A stretch of DNA of 64,000 nt from Flavonifractor sp. An306 (GTDB lineage: Bacteria > Bacillota > Clostridia > Oscillospirales > Oscillospiraceae): positions 1 to 64,000 of the forward strand of contig NZ_NFIQ01000001.1 in assembly GCF_002159455.1 (NCBI RefSeq), written 5' to 3'. Made by a program: the position numbers and the translations under genes. A model generated the notes under the pieces. It worked only from the letters and a program-made list of their open reading frames with translations, was not told where the DNA came from and made no database searches. Below are positions 1 through 8,627 of the stretch, in pieces. Within the stretch, counting starts at the first letter, position 1. Every line of letters starts with the position of its first letter.

Positions 1-28
1 TCTCGTCCTGCTGCCGCTTTGGGATACA

Positions 29-63
29 AAAGCCCCGTTCAGTACAGAACCGAACAGGGCTTT
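29..63 (-). terminator. Rho-independent terminator of the pncB operon
   Basis: Arms 29-40 and 52-63 pair with an 11-base loop. The only imperfect position is a C-A clash in plus-strand RNA but a G-U pair in minus-strand RNA, and the minus strand runs into TTTTGT after the stem. Both points assign it to the minus-strand operon that ends at 140. Bases 1-28 show nothing I can interpret. Confidence 0.75.
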
Positions 64-139
64 CGATAAATTCACTTTTTCTGTGTCTACTTTTGCTTGA
101 CAAGTGCAATGGCTTTGCCATCCGCCTTGTTTTTTTGCG

Positions 140-1588
140 TTAATTGCCCTCCCGGCGCAGCAGCTCCTGCTTGATGTCCCACAGCCGCTGGGACAGGTCC
201 ACATAGTAGTTGTGGGGGTTTTCAAACCGCTTGACCTCGTCCCACAGCAGGTCGATCTGCCCGGCGCACCAGGCCCGCATCTCGGCGATGGGGGGAGACT
301 GGTACACCAGCTTGCCCCCCAGGAAGATGGGCACCAGCAGCTCCTTGGCGGTGAAGTTGGTGAATACGCTCCGCTTCCAGGTGGCGTCCGGGTCGAAGAG
401 CTCCAGCGGCCGGGTCTGGTCCACCGTCTCGTCGTGGAGGGTGATGAGGTCGGCGAAGGCCTTGCCCGTCTCGTTGTCGAACAGCCGGAACACCTTTTTG
501 AAATGGGGGTTGGTGATCTTGCCGGGGTTGGCGCTGATTTTGATTTTGGGGATGATGTTTCCCGCCTTGTCCTCCACCGCCGCCAGCTTGTACACCCCGC
601 CGAACACCGGCTCGCTCTTGGAGGTGATGAGCCGCTCGCCCACGCCGAAGGAGTCGAGCTTGGCCCCCTGGAGCAGCAGGTCCCGGATGATGTACTCGTC
701 CAGGGAGTTGGAGACCACGATCTTGCAGTCGGTAAGTCCCGCCGCGTCCAGCATCTTGCGGGCCTTCCGGGACAGGTAGGTCAAGTCGCCGCTGTCCAGC
801 CGGATGGCGCAGTTGGTGATCCCCTGGGGGAGCAGCACCTCCTTGAAGGCCCGGATGGCGTTGGGTACCCCGGACTTGAGCACGTTGTAGGTGTCCACCA
901 GCAGGGTGGCCGAGTGGGGGTAGAGCTGGCAGTAGGTCTTGAAGGCGGTGTACTCGTCGGGGAACATCTGCACCCAGGAGTGGGCCATGGTGCCCCCGGC
1001 GGGGGAGCCGTACATCTCGTCGGCCAGGGTGCAGGCCGTGCCGGCGCAGCCGGCGATATAGGAGGCCCGGGCCCCCAGAACAGCCGCGTCGGGCCCCTGG
1101 GCCCGGCGGGAGCCGAACTCACTCACCGGCCGGCCCTCCGCCGCCCGCACGATCCGGTTGGTCTTGGTGGCGATGAGGGACTGGTGATTCAGGGTGAGCA
1201 GCAGGAAGGTCTCGATAAACTGGGCCTCAATGGCGGGGGCCCGCACCGTCAGAATGGGCTCCCGGGGGAAGATGGGGGTGCCCTCCGGCACCGCCCAGAT
1301 GTCGCCGGTGAAGCGGAAACGGCGCAGATAGTCCAGAAATTCCTCACAGAAGCAGCCCTTGCTCCGCAGGTACGCGATGTCCTCCTCAGTAAAGTGCAGC
1401 TGCTCGATATAGTCGATGACCTGCTCCAGCCCGGCGGCGATGGCAAAGCCGCCTCCGTCGGGAACGGTGCGGAAAAACACGTCGAAGTAGCAGATCTGAT
1501 CGGCGTATCCCTCGGTCTGGAAGTAGCCGTTGCCCATGGTCAGCTCGTAAAAGTCACACAGCAGTGTGTAATTCATATGTTCCTGCAT
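140..1588 (-). CDS. pncB: Nicotinate phosphoribosyltransferase
   Basis: Converts nicotinate, PRPP and ATP to nicotinate mononucleotide, the committing step of NAD salvage (Preiss-Handler route), in the cytoplasm. The 482-residue protein has the family's N-terminal signature (LLCDFYELTMGNGY), a central RLDSGDLTYLSRKAR stretch and VVSNSLDE, matching the clostridial NAPRTase family in length. The start at 1588 is preceded by GGGAGG at about 10 bases; an in-frame ATG four codons later is an alternative. It lies 2 bases after the nicotinamidase gene, so the two consecutive salvage enzymes are co-transcribed, and a terminator follows the stop codon. Confidence 0.95.
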   Translation of the reverse strand: MQEHMNYTLLCDFYELTMGNGYFQTEGYADQICYFDVFFRTVPDGGGFAIAAGLEQVIDYIEQLHFTEEDIAYLRSKGCFCEEFLDYLRRFRFTGDIWAVPEGTPIFPREPILTVRAPAIEAQFIETFLLLTLNHQSLIATKTNRIVRAAEGRPVSEFGSRRAQGPDAAVLGARASYIAGCAGTACTLADEMYGSPAGGTMAHSWVQMFPDEYTAFKTYCQLYPHSATLLVDTYNVLKSGVPNAIRAFKEVLLPQGITNCAIRLDSGDLTYLSRKARKMLDAAGLTDCKIVVSNSLDEYIIRDLLLQGAKLDSFGVGERLITSKSEPVFGGVYKLAAVEDKAGNIIPKIKISANPGKITNPHFKKVFRLFDNETGKAFADLITLHDETVDQTRPLELFDPDATWKRSVFTNFTAKELLVPIFLGGKLVYQSPPIAEMRAWCAGQIDLLWDEVKRFENPHNYYVDLSQRLWDIKQELLRREGN

Positions 1589-1590
1589 GG

Positions 1591-2130
1591 TTATTCAACC
1601 TCCCGGTTACGCACCGTGATCTGAAGGGCCTCCATCAGCTCCAGCACGTTGGCGTGGAGCCTGGGGTCGGGCCCGGCGGTACAGGCGGCGTCCACCACCA
1701 GCTCCGCCTCCGGCAGAGCCCCCTTGGCGATGATGGCGTTGGACAGCACGCACAGGTAGGATACCAGCCCCACCAGCTCGATGCGCTCATACTTCTGCTC
1801 CTTCAGCCAGCTGCCCAGCCAAAGGGAGGGAAAGGCGGGCTTGCAGATCACCATGTCCCGGGTCCGGTCCAGGGCCTCCGCCGTTTTTCCATAGAGCTGC
1901 CAGCCCTCCGAGTTCATCAGGCAGTGGGGCACCGGCAGCTTTTTTCCCTCCTGGGTGTCCAGATAGTTTTCCTGGTGGGTGTCCAGGGTAAAGGCCACGT
2001 CGTCCCCGGCGGCGTGGTAGGCCGCGATCTTCTCCGCGATGGGGCCGTCCAGCCGCTCCGCGCCGGGAAAGCCCAGAGCGCCGTCCACAAAGTCCTTCTG
2101 GTAGTCTACCACCAGCAGCAGCTTTTTCAT
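1591..2130 (-). CDS. pncA: Nicotinamidase (cysteine hydrolase, isochorismatase superfamily)
   Basis: Deamidates nicotinamide to nicotinate, which the neighbouring PncB then uses. The 179-residue protein shows the expected catalytic set: Asp9 in VVDYQKDF, Lys97 in VICKPAF and Cys127 in LVSYLCVLSNAI. Asp50, His52 and His69 are in place as metal ligands. Isochorismatase-fold proteins have varied substrates, but the metal ligands plus the pncB neighbour make nicotinamide by far the best choice. It overlaps the upstream GNAT gene by 4 bases. Confidence 0.9.
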   Translation of the reverse strand: MKKLLLVVDYQKDFVDGALGFPGAERLDGPIAEKIAAYHAAGDDVAFTLDTHQENYLDTQEGKKLPVPHCLMNSEGWQLYGKTAEALDRTRDMVICKPAFPSLWLGSWLKEQKYERIELVGLVSYLCVLSNAIIAKGALPEAELVVDAACTAGPDPRLHANVLELMEALQITVRNREVE

Positions 2131-2651
2131 ACTCCCACGTCCTTTTGCAGGTCTTTTTCAAAGCAGGGATAGGTGAGGGGCCGGCCGTGGAGGTGGATCT
2201 CCCCCACCTGGGTAAAGCCCATCTTCCGGATCAGGGCCTGCATCCTGTGGTTCAGGGAATAGGTGTCCAGCCGCATGGCCTTGAGCCCCAGCCGCTTCGC
2301 CTCGCCCTCGGCGAAGCGGAAGAAGGCGGAGCCCACGCCCACCCGCTGGCAGTCCGGGTCCACCGCCATGCGGTGGATCACCACCGCCGGACGGGCGGTG
2401 GTCCAGGGCAGCGGGTCGTACTCGGGAGACTCGGCGGTGTTGATACAGGCCACCCCCGCCAGCCTGCCCTCCACCAGGGCGGCGTACAGCTCCCCCCGGT
2501 CCAGGTCCCCGGCGTAAAAGTCCAGGGTGGGGTAGTCCTCCCCCCACTGGGGGTTGCCCAGCCCGTTCATGTGGGCCACCGCCCGGCGGACCAGAGCCCA
2601 GATGTCCTCCAGCTCCTCCCGCCGGGCGGGGCGTATGGCGATTTGTTCCAT
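2127..2651 (-). CDS. GNAT family N-acetyltransferase
   Basis: A 174-residue single-domain Gcn5-related acetyltransferase. The acetyl-CoA-binding motif A is visible as MAVDPDCQRVGVGSAFF (about residues 95-111), followed by the usual C-terminal LIRKMGFTQVGE segment. The substrate cannot be read from the sequence. It is translationally coupled to pncA (4-base overlap) and 4 bases after the TIGR04255 gene; the link with NAD salvage is positional only. Confidence 0.85.
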   Translation of the reverse strand: MEQIAIRPARREELEDIWALVRRAVAHMNGLGNPQWGEDYPTLDFYAGDLDRGELYAALVEGRLAGVACINTAESPEYDPLPWTTARPAVVIHRMAVDPDCQRVGVGSAFFRFAEGEAKRLGLKAMRLDTYSLNHRMQALIRKMGFTQVGEIHLHGRPLTYPCFEKDLQKDVGV

Positions 2652-2655
2652 GGCC

Positions 2656-3447
2656 TTATTCGCTCAGCGGGGTGGGGCCCATGGCCTGGTGGAGCTCGTC
2701 GGTGATGGCCCCCCGGAACAGGCACAGGGCGAAGCGGTGCATATCCTCCAGCTTGGCGGGCACCGAGTCGGCGGTGAGCTGGCCGGCGGCGGAGAAATCA
2801 GAGTCCAGGATGAACTTGACCTCCTTGTCGGTCTTGCCGCCGCCGATGAGGCCGGGGCCGGCGTGGACCTTCATGCGGTAGCCCCCCACCAGCGGGGTCT
2901 CCACATCCAGGGAGCACTTGGTGATCTCGGTCTCCTCCACGTCGGGCTGGCCCAGGATGCCCACGTAGTGGTCCCGGATCAGGTCGTCCCACAGCTGGTC
3001 CTCCAGCCCCAGCCGCTGGCGGGAGATGGCGTTGACGTACCGCAGGCCCAGCCGCTCAAAGAAGGCGGGCTGGTAGATCTGGATGAACTGGGCCAGGGGC
3101 TGGTCCAGCCGGGCGGCGAAGTCCTCCCACCGCTGATAGCTCAGGGTGGACAGGGCGATGAAGTTCTGGGTCAGGTTCAGCTTCCACCGGCCGTCCTCAG
3201 AGACAAAGTGGTAGTTGGTGATGGGCTTCTGGGGTTCCAGGGCGGTGGCGTTCCCCTTCTTCACCACCTTGGGAGGCACCTGTTCCTGCCGGGCGGCGTA
3301 GCGGGGAAAGTCCTTTCGCACCGCCTCCTGAAAGGCGGCGGGCTCGTTGGCGCCGATGGACAGGATGGTGGGGAAGCGAAGCTGGCAGATGACCTCCACC
3401 AGAGGGGAGCGGGCGTACTGGAGGCGCTCATATGGGGCAAACAGCAT
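2656..3447 (-). CDS. TIGR04255 family protein, function unknown
   Basis: A 263-residue soluble protein that opens with YARSPLVEVICQLRF and has a middle NFIALSTLSYQRWEDFAARL segment and FERLGLRYVNAI, all features of the TIGR04255 family. The family is widespread and has no established biochemical role. No signal peptide or membrane segment is seen. It is the first gene of a four-gene minus-strand operon ending in pncB, and a good promoter lies just upstream (3483-3511). Confidence 0.8.
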   Translation of the reverse strand: MLFAPYERLQYARSPLVEVICQLRFPTILSIGANEPAAFQEAVRKDFPRYAARQEQVPPKVVKKGNATALEPQKPITNYHFVSEDGRWKLNLTQNFIALSTLSYQRWEDFAARLDQPLAQFIQIYQPAFFERLGLRYVNAISRQRLGLEDQLWDDLIRDHYVGILGQPDVEETEITKCSLDVETPLVGGYRMKVHAGPGLIGGGKTDKEVKFILDSDFSAAGQLTADSVPAKLEDMHRFALCLFRGAITDELHQAMGPTPLSE

Positions 3448-3482
3448 AATGGGCTGCTCCTTCCTATTTACAGAATACCTCT

Positions 3483-3511
3483 ATTTTATCCCCGAATGGC
3501 CCGTATGTCAA
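3483..3511 (-). promoter_or_regulatory. Sigma-A promoter of the TIGR04255-GNAT-pncA-pncB operon
   Basis: Read on the minus strand: TTGACA (3506-3511), 17-base spacer, TAAAAT (3483-3488). It lies 36 bases upstream of the first start codon and is back to back with the plus-strand promoter at 3523. Confidence 0.75.
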
Positions 3512-3522
3512 ACGCTTCGGCC

Positions 3523-3551
3523 TTGCAATCCTTGGGCGGGAGAGGTATCAT
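3523..3551 (+). promoter_or_regulatory. Promoter of the aldose-epimerase-like gene
   Basis: TTGCAA (3523-3528), 17-base spacer, TATCAT (3546-3551), 30 bases before the start codon at 3582, with a GGAGG ribosome site in between. Confidence 0.6.
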
Positions 3552-3581
3552 ACAGATAATTGCAAGAAGGAGGCGTTTGGT

Positions 3582-4460
3582 ATGGAACTGGAGCTGAAGC
3601 GGAGCGGGCGGACCGCCCGGGTGGAGACCCTAGGGGCTGAGCTGGTGTCCTATCGGGACGAGGGGGACCGGGAGTACATCTGGTCGGGGGATCCGGCCTA
3701 CTGGCCGGGCCGCAATCCCCTGCTGTTTCCCATTGTGGGGGGATTGAAGGACGGGAAGATTTACGTGAAGGGGAAAGAGGTATCTATGGAGCGCCACGGC
3801 TTTGCCCGCCGGCGGGAATTTGCCGTCACTGGCCGGGGGGAGGACTGGGCGGAGCTCACCCTGGAGCAGGACGAGGACACCCTGGCCCTCTATCCCTGGC
3901 CCTTCCGGCTGACGGTGCGCCAGCAGCTCACCGACGGGGGCTTTTCCACCGCCGTGACGGTAACCAACACCGGCAGCGAGCCCATGCCCTTCTGCCTGGG
4001 AGCCCACACCGCTTTCCGCTGCCCCCTGGAGCCGGGGGAGGCTTTTGCCGACTACGACATCGTGTTCCCCCAGCGGGAGACCTGCCCCACCCTGCTGCCC
4101 GATGCCAACGGGCTGGACTGGAACCGCGCCCTGCCATGCCTGGAGGACGCCGACACCCTGCCCCTGTCTTACCGCTGGTTCGATGAGATGGATACCCTGA
4201 TCTTCCGCGGCCTCAAGTCCCAGTCGGTTCGGCTGGTGAGCCGCAGGAGCGGCCGGGGGGTGGAAATGGCCTTCCCGGGCTGGCCCGTACTGGCCTTCTG
4301 GACCATAGCCCACAAACAGGCCCCCTATCTGTGCATTGAGCCCTGGCACGGCTGCCCCGCCGTGGTCGGAGAGGGCCCCGAGCTGGCGGACAAGACCTTC
4401 TGCATCACCCTGGCTCCCGGAGAGAGCCGTACCCTGGACTATCAGGTGAAAACGCTGTAA
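3582..4460 (+). CDS. Aldose 1-epimerase family protein
   Basis: A 292-residue galactose-mutarotase-fold enzyme. It carries the N-terminal LGAELVSYR element, RNPLLFPIVG, the histidine-containing MERHGFAR segment (about residues 69-76), LGAHTAFRCPL and the C-terminal CIEPWHGCP with its likely catalytic glutamate. This subgroup resembles the YeaD/LacX-type epimerases rather than classical GalM, so the exact sugar (free aldose or hexose 6-phosphate) is open. It is monocistronic, between its own promoter and a strong terminator. Confidence 0.85.
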   Translation: MELELKRSGRTARVETLGAELVSYRDEGDREYIWSGDPAYWPGRNPLLFPIVGGLKDGKIYVKGKEVSMERHGFARRREFAVTGRGEDWAELTLEQDEDTLALYPWPFRLTVRQQLTDGGFSTAVTVTNTGSEPMPFCLGAHTAFRCPLEPGEAFADYDIVFPQRETCPTLLPDANGLDWNRALPCLEDADTLPLSYRWFDEMDTLIFRGLKSQSVRLVSRRSGRGVEMAFPGWPVLAFWTIAHKQAPYLCIEPWHGCPAVVGEGPELADKTFCITLAPGESRTLDYQVKTL

Positions 4461-4463
4461 CAG

Positions 4464-4500
4464 AAATCGGGTTCGGCCTTTGGCCGAACCCGATTTTGTT
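4464..4500. terminator. Bidirectional terminator between convergent genes
   Basis: Perfect 15-bp stem (4464-4478 with 4482-4496) with a 3-base loop, T-rich on the plus side and A-rich on the other. It serves the epimerase gene and the convergent AI-2E transporter gene. Confidence 0.85.
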
Positions 4501-4507
4501 TTCTCGC

Positions 4508-5632
4508 TCAGTCCACTTTCTGGCTGTCCAGCCGCTTGCGTACGTTCCGGCGGAGCAGGGTATAGAGCACCGAGGCCACCGGTACGCTGAAGAGCACGCC
4601 CTCCAGGCCCAGCAGCCCGCCGCCCACCGTGACGGCGGCCAGCACCCAGATGCCGGGCAGGCCGATGGAGGAGCCCACCACCTTGGGGTAGATCACGTTG
4701 CCCTCGATCTGCTGGAGGATGACCAGGAACACCAGGAAGATCAGCGCCTTCAGCGGGGAGACCATCAGCAGCAGCACCGCTGACAGCATGGCCCCGATAT
4801 AGGCCCCCGCCACCGGAATGATGGCCGAAGCGCCGATGGTGACGCCGATCAGGGGGGCGTAGTCCGGCTGGATGAACAGCATCCCCACCGTACACAGCCC
4901 GCCCAGGATGCAGGCCTCAATGAGCTGGCCGGTGACAAAGCGGGTAAAGGTGTCGCTGGTCAGGTGGACCACATCGGTGAGGGGGTCGGCGATCTTGGCG
5001 GGCACATAGGCCCGCAGCACCCGGCGGCACTGGCCCAGCAGCTTCTCCTTGCCGGAGAGCATATAGATGGAGAATACCAGGGCCAGCACCCCGGTGACCA
5101 CCAGGGAGACGATGCTGGTGGTGAACTCCAGCAGCTGGGGGCCCAGGCTGGACAGAAAACCCAGCGCCTGCTTGAGCAGGTTTTCCAGGGTCTGGTTCAG
5201 TCGGGACAGGTCCAGGGTCTGCATATCCAGATGGAAGTAGTCGGCCAGCTGATTGAGCCACCCCTGAACATTGGAGATATAGGTACTCAGGTTGAGGATA
5301 AAGGTCTGGATACTCTCGGCCAGCTTGGGCAACACGAAGGAGAACACCCCGGCCACCACCAGGACCAGCGCCACATAGGAGGTGACCACCGCCAGAGGCC
5401 GGGCAGCTCCGGCGGCGGGGTTTTTTCCCAGCGCACGGCGGTACAGCCGGAAAAAGAAGTGGCAGGGCCGGTTGAGAATGAAGGCCAGGGCAAAGCCGAT
5501 GATCAGGGGCCGGAACAGCCCCAGCACATACCCCACGGCCCCCAGCACCACGTCCAGCCGGGCCAGCGCGATCACCAGCACCACCGCGTAGGTGATGATG
5601 AGCAGGATACTTTTGAAAAGTCGTTTGTCCAT
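4508..5632 (-). CDS. AI-2E family transporter (putative membrane permease)
   Basis: A 374-residue polytopic membrane protein. Hydrophobic segments occur near the N-terminus (ILLIITYAVVLVIALA; LIIGFALAFIL), followed by a soluble middle part and a cluster of C-terminal helices (LIEACILGGLCTVGMLFI onward). This is the layout of the AI-2E/YtvI/PerM family; members export or move very different solutes, so no substrate is assigned. I chose the ATG at 5632 because AGGGGTGG precedes it; an in-frame ATG at 5650 lacks a ribosome site. The short basic tail RKRLDSQKVD is cytosolic by inference. Confidence 0.85.
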   Translation of the reverse strand: MDKRLFKSILLIITYAVVLVIALARLDVVLGAVGYVLGLFRPLIIGFALAFILNRPCHFFFRLYRRALGKNPAAGAARPLAVVTSYVALVLVVAGVFSFVLPKLAESIQTFILNLSTYISNVQGWLNQLADYFHLDMQTLDLSRLNQTLENLLKQALGFLSSLGPQLLEFTTSIVSLVVTGVLALVFSIYMLSGKEKLLGQCRRVLRAYVPAKIADPLTDVVHLTSDTFTRFVTGQLIEACILGGLCTVGMLFIQPDYAPLIGVTIGASAIIPVAGAYIGAMLSAVLLLMVSPLKALIFLVFLVILQQIEGNVIYPKVVGSSIGLPGIWVLAAVTVGGGLLGLEGVLFSVPVASVLYTLLRRNVRKRLDSQKVD

Positions 5633-5673
5633 AATCCACCCCTGGTTCATATACGAAATATGGGCCTACGCAC

Positions 5674-5702
5674 ACTATATCATCCCCAGGATTTCCCGTC
5701 AA
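5674..5702 (-). promoter_or_regulatory. Promoter of the AI-2E transporter gene
   Basis: On the minus strand TTGACG (5697-5702), 17-base spacer, TATAGT (5674-5679), about 40 bases before the chosen start. Confidence 0.65.
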
Positions 5703-5727
5703 CGGAAATCCGCCGGGAAAGTTTTGC

Positions 5728-5755
5728 TTGACAAACTGGATTGGCGTGCTATAAT
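5728..5755 (+). promoter_or_regulatory. Promoter of nifS-nifU
   Basis: TTGACA (5728-5733), 16-base spacer, perfect TATAAT (5750-5755). A strong consensus promoter with no visible riboswitch or Rrf2-type dyad before the nifS start at 5802. Confidence 0.8.
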
Positions 5756-5801
5756 CATAGTAAACATATAGGAATTAAGTAAATAGAAAGGAGTTCTCTC
5801 C

Positions 5802-7001
5802 ATGAAACATAAGATGATCTACGCCGACCACGCCGGGACCACCGCCGTCACTCCCAAGGCTCTGGAGGCCATGCTGCCCTACTTCACCCAGGGCTACGGC
5901 AACCCCTCCAGCCTGTACGCCTTCGGCCAGCAGGCCAAGAGCGACCTGGAGCAGGCCCGGGCCACGGTGGCCCGCTGCCTGAACGCCCAGCCGGAGGAGT
6001 TCTATTTTACCTCCGGCGGCACCGAGGCGGACAACTGGGCCCTGCGTGGGGTGGCCGAGCTGATGGCCCTCAAGGGCAAAAAGACCGGCCACATCATCAC
6101 CACCGCCATCGAGCACCACGCCATTCTTCACACCGCCCAGTGGATGGAGAAGCAGGGCTATGAGGTGACCTACCTGCCGGTGGACGGAGAGGGCCGGGTG
6201 GACCCCGCCGCCGTGGAGGCGGCCATCCGCCCCGACACCATCCTCATCTCGATCATGGCTGCCAACAATGAGATCGGCACCATTGAGCCCATTGCTGAGA
6301 TCGGTGCCATCGCCAAGGCCCATAAGGTGCTCTTCCACACCGACGCCGTCCAGGCGGTGGGCCATATCCCGGTGGATGTGCAGGCGTGGAACGTGGACCT
6401 GCTCTCCCTGTCCGGCCACAAGTTCGGCGGACCCAAGGGGGTGGGGGCCCTGTATATGAAAAAGCCCCTGCGGCTGCCCGCCCTGATCCAGGGCGGCGGC
6501 CAGGAGAAGGGCCGCCGCTCCGGCACCGAGAACGTGCCCGGGGCCGTGGGTCTGGCCGCCGCCCTCCAGGAGGCGGTGGACCACCTGGCCGAGGAATCCG
6601 CCCGGCTGGCCGGTCTGCGGGACCAGCTGCTGGAAGGGCTCACCAAGCTGCCCTACGCCAGCGTCACCGGCAGCCGGAGCCAGCGGCTGCCCGGCACCGC
6701 CTCCTTTGTATTTGAGGGGGTGGAGGGGGAGGCCCTGCTCCTCCATCTGGACGCCAAAGGGATCTGCGCCTCCTCCGGCTCCGCCTGCTCCTCCGCCTCC
6801 CTGGACCCCTCCCACGTGCTGCTGGCCATCGGCCTGCCCCACGCCATTGCCCACGGGTCCCTCCGCCTCTCCCTGGGGCCGGACAACACACAGGAGGACG
6901 TGGCGTATATTTTGAAGGAAGTGCCCGCCGTGGTGAACTACCTGCGGGAGATGTCCCCCGTGTGGGATAAAGATGCTCAAAAGCCCACCTGGGTCTTATA
7001 A
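5802..7001 (+). CDS. nifS: Cysteine desulfurase, NifS type
   Basis: PLP enzyme that takes sulfur from cysteine as a persulfide for Fe-S cluster building. The protein has 399 residues. The PLP lysine lies in LSGHKFGGPKGVG (about residue 206), ADHAGTTAVT and SGGTEADNWA mark the N-terminal fold, and the catalytic cysteine is Cys329 in SSGSACSS. It lies 19 bases before the scaffold gene nifU, so the pair forms a minimal NIF-like assembly operon as is usual in clostridia. A second role in thiolation of tRNA is possible, because no mnmA neighbour settles the partner. Confidence 0.95.
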   Translation: MKHKMIYADHAGTTAVTPKALEAMLPYFTQGYGNPSSLYAFGQQAKSDLEQARATVARCLNAQPEEFYFTSGGTEADNWALRGVAELMALKGKKTGHIITTAIEHHAILHTAQWMEKQGYEVTYLPVDGEGRVDPAAVEAAIRPDTILISIMAANNEIGTIEPIAEIGAIAKAHKVLFHTDAVQAVGHIPVDVQAWNVDLLSLSGHKFGGPKGVGALYMKKPLRLPALIQGGGQEKGRRSGTENVPGAVGLAAALQEAVDHLAEESARLAGLRDQLLEGLTKLPYASVTGSRSQRLPGTASFVFEGVEGEALLLHLDAKGICASSGSACSSASLDPSHVLLAIGLPHAIAHGSLRLSLGPDNTQEDVAYILKEVPAVVNYLREMSPVWDKDAQKPTWVL

Positions 7002-7020
7002 TTGGAAAGGAGAATATCAC

Positions 7021-7464
7021 ATGCTGTATTCGGAAAAGGTCATGGACCATTTTGAACATCCCCGGAATGTGGGGGAGATCGCAAACGCCGACGGGGTGGG
7101 CCAGGTGGGCAACCCCAAGTGCGGGGATATTATGAAGATGTACCTGAAGATCGACGGGGACGTGATCACCGACGTAAAGTTTAAGACCTTCGGCTGCGGC
7201 TCCGCCATCGCCACCTCCTCCATGGCCACCGAGATGATCAAGGGCAAGACCATCGGGGAGGCCATGGAGCTGACCAACGCGGCGGTGGCCGAGGCCCTGG
7301 ACGGGCTGCCCGGCTACAAGATGCACTGCTCCGTGCTGGCGGAGGAGGCCATCAAGGCCGCCCTGGCCGACTACTATAAGCGGCAGGGGAAAGAGGTGCC
7401 CGACAACCTGAAGCTGCCCTGCGAGGACGAGGAGCACGGCGGCTGCTGCTCCTGCGGACACTGA
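7021..7464 (+). CDS. nifU: Fe-S cluster assembly scaffold protein, NifU/IscU type
   Basis: Scaffold on which NifS-derived sulfur and iron are assembled into clusters. The 147-residue protein has the three conserved cysteines Cys34 (NPKCGD), Cys59 (FGCGSAIA) and Cys103 (MHCSVLAEEA), and Asp36 next to the first. The C-terminus adds a Cys/His-rich tail (EDEEHGGCCSCGH) seen in many clostridial members. The start at 7021 follows AAGGAGA; a longer reading from 6973 would overlap nifS and lacks a ribosome site. Confidence 0.95.
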   Translation: MLYSEKVMDHFEHPRNVGEIANADGVGQVGNPKCGDIMKMYLKIDGDVITDVKFKTFGCGSAIATSSMATEMIKGKTIGEAMELTNAAVAEALDGLPGYKMHCSVLAEEAIKAALADYYKRQGKEVPDNLKLPCEDEEHGGCCSCGH

Positions 7465-7470
7465 TTCCAA

Positions 7471-7509
7471 GCCCTCCGGCGGGCCCGCTGGCCCGCCGGA
7501 GGGCTTTTT
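7471..7509 (+). terminator. Terminator of nifS-nifU
   Basis: Perfect 15-bp GC-rich stem (7471-7485 with 7490-7504), CGCT loop, then five T. Confidence 0.92.
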
Positions 7510-7512
7510 GGC

Positions 7513-7541
7513 TTGACAGTTGGACAGGCTTGGCATAGAAT
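7513..7541 (+). promoter_or_regulatory. Promoter of metN-metI
   Basis: TTGACA (7513-7518), 17-base spacer, TAGAAT (7536-7541), directly after the nifU terminator. The roughly 80-base leader to metN holds only a short CCGCCC/GGGCGG hairpin (7559-7584); no SAM riboswitch or T-box is recognisable there. Confidence 0.75.
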
Positions 7542-7622
7542 ATCGTATGCGCGAAATTCCGCCCTTTTGGTCCTATCCGGGCGGTTTCCAGACCATTTTT
7601 ACAGTTAGAGAGGTACGGTTCC

Positions 7623-8627
7623 GTGATCGAACTAAAACAGGTATCCAAAACCTTTCCCACGCCTGACGGGGATTTCCAGGCCCTGAAGGAGGTCAGCCTG
7701 ACCATTCAGGACGGGGATATTTTCGGCATCGTGGGTATGAGCGGCGCGGGCAAGTCCACCCTGGTCCGCTGCATCAATCTGCTGGAGCGGCCCACCTCCG
7801 GCCAGGTGCTGATGGACGGGGAGGACCTGATGACCTTTTCCCCCGCCCGGCTGCGGCAGGCCCGCCGGTCCATCGCCATGATTTTTCAGCAGTTCAACCT
7901 GCTCATGCAGCGCACCTGCCTGAAAAACATCTGCTTCCCCATGGAGATCGCCGGGGTGCCGGCGGCGGAGGCCAAAAAGCGGGCCCTGGAGTATCTGGAC
8001 ATCGTGGGTCTGCCCGACAAGGCCAACGCCTACCCCGCCCAGCTCTCCGGCGGTCAGAAGCAGCGCATCGCCATCGCCCGTGCCCTGGCCTCCAACCCCA
8101 AGGTGCTGCTGTGCGACGAGGCCACCTCCGCCCTGGACCCCACCACCACCCGGTCCATCCTCAAGCTGATCCAGGACATCAACCAGCGCATGGGCATCAC
8201 CGCCATCATCATCACCCACGAGATGGCGGTGGTGGAGGCCATCTGCACCCGGGTGGCCATCCTGGAGCACGGCAACATGGTGGAGACCGGCACCGTGGAG
8301 GAGGTGTTCTCCAACCCCAAAAGCGAGGCCGGCCGGAAGCTGGTGTTCCCCGAGGGGGCCAACATCGACCAGTTCCCGGTGGCCGACGTGGTGCGGGTGG
8401 TGTTCAACGGCGGCTCCTCCTACGAGCCCCTTATCGCCTCCCTGGCCATCGACTGCGGCGTGAAGGTGAACATCCTGGGGGCCGACACCCGCAACGTAAA
8501 CGGCAAGGCCTTCGGCTCCATGCTGCTGGGCCTGCCGGAGGACAAGAACGACGCCGCCAAGGCCATGAGCTACCTGAAAGCCCAGAAAGACGTTACCGTG
8601 GAGGAGGTGCCCGATTACCATGCTTGA
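7623..8627 (+). CDS. metN: Methionine ABC transporter, ATP-binding protein
   Basis: Energises D/L-methionine uptake with MetI and MetQ. The 334-residue protein has Walker A in GMSGAGKSTL (residues 38-47), the signature LSGGQKQR, Walker B VLLCDEATSALD and the switch His in IITHE. After about residue 255 comes the C-terminal NIL regulatory domain that binds methionine in this family (trans-inhibition). The start codon is GTG, preceded by AGAGAGG. It overlaps metI by 8 bases. Confidence 0.95.
   Translation: MIELKQVSKTFPTPDGDFQALKEVSLTIQDGDIFGIVGMSGAGKSTLVRCINLLERPTSGQVLMDGEDLMTFSPARLRQARRSIAMIFQQFNLLMQRTCLKNICFPMEIAGVPAAEAKKRALEYLDIVGLPDKANAYPAQLSGGQKQRIAIARALASNPKVLLCDEATSALDPTTTRSILKLIQDINQRMGITAIIITHEMAVVEAICTRVAILEHGNMVETGTVEEVFSNPKSEAGRKLVFPEGANIDQFPVADVVRVVFNGGSSYEPLIASLAIDCGVKVNILGADTRNVNGKAFGSMLLGLPEDKNDAAKAMSYLKAQKDVTVEEVPDYHA

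Noticed and set aside
7541-7622. SAM riboswitch or T-box upstream of metN
   Set aside because: Only a weak 6-bp hairpin is present; none of the conserved riboswitch or T-box elements are seen.
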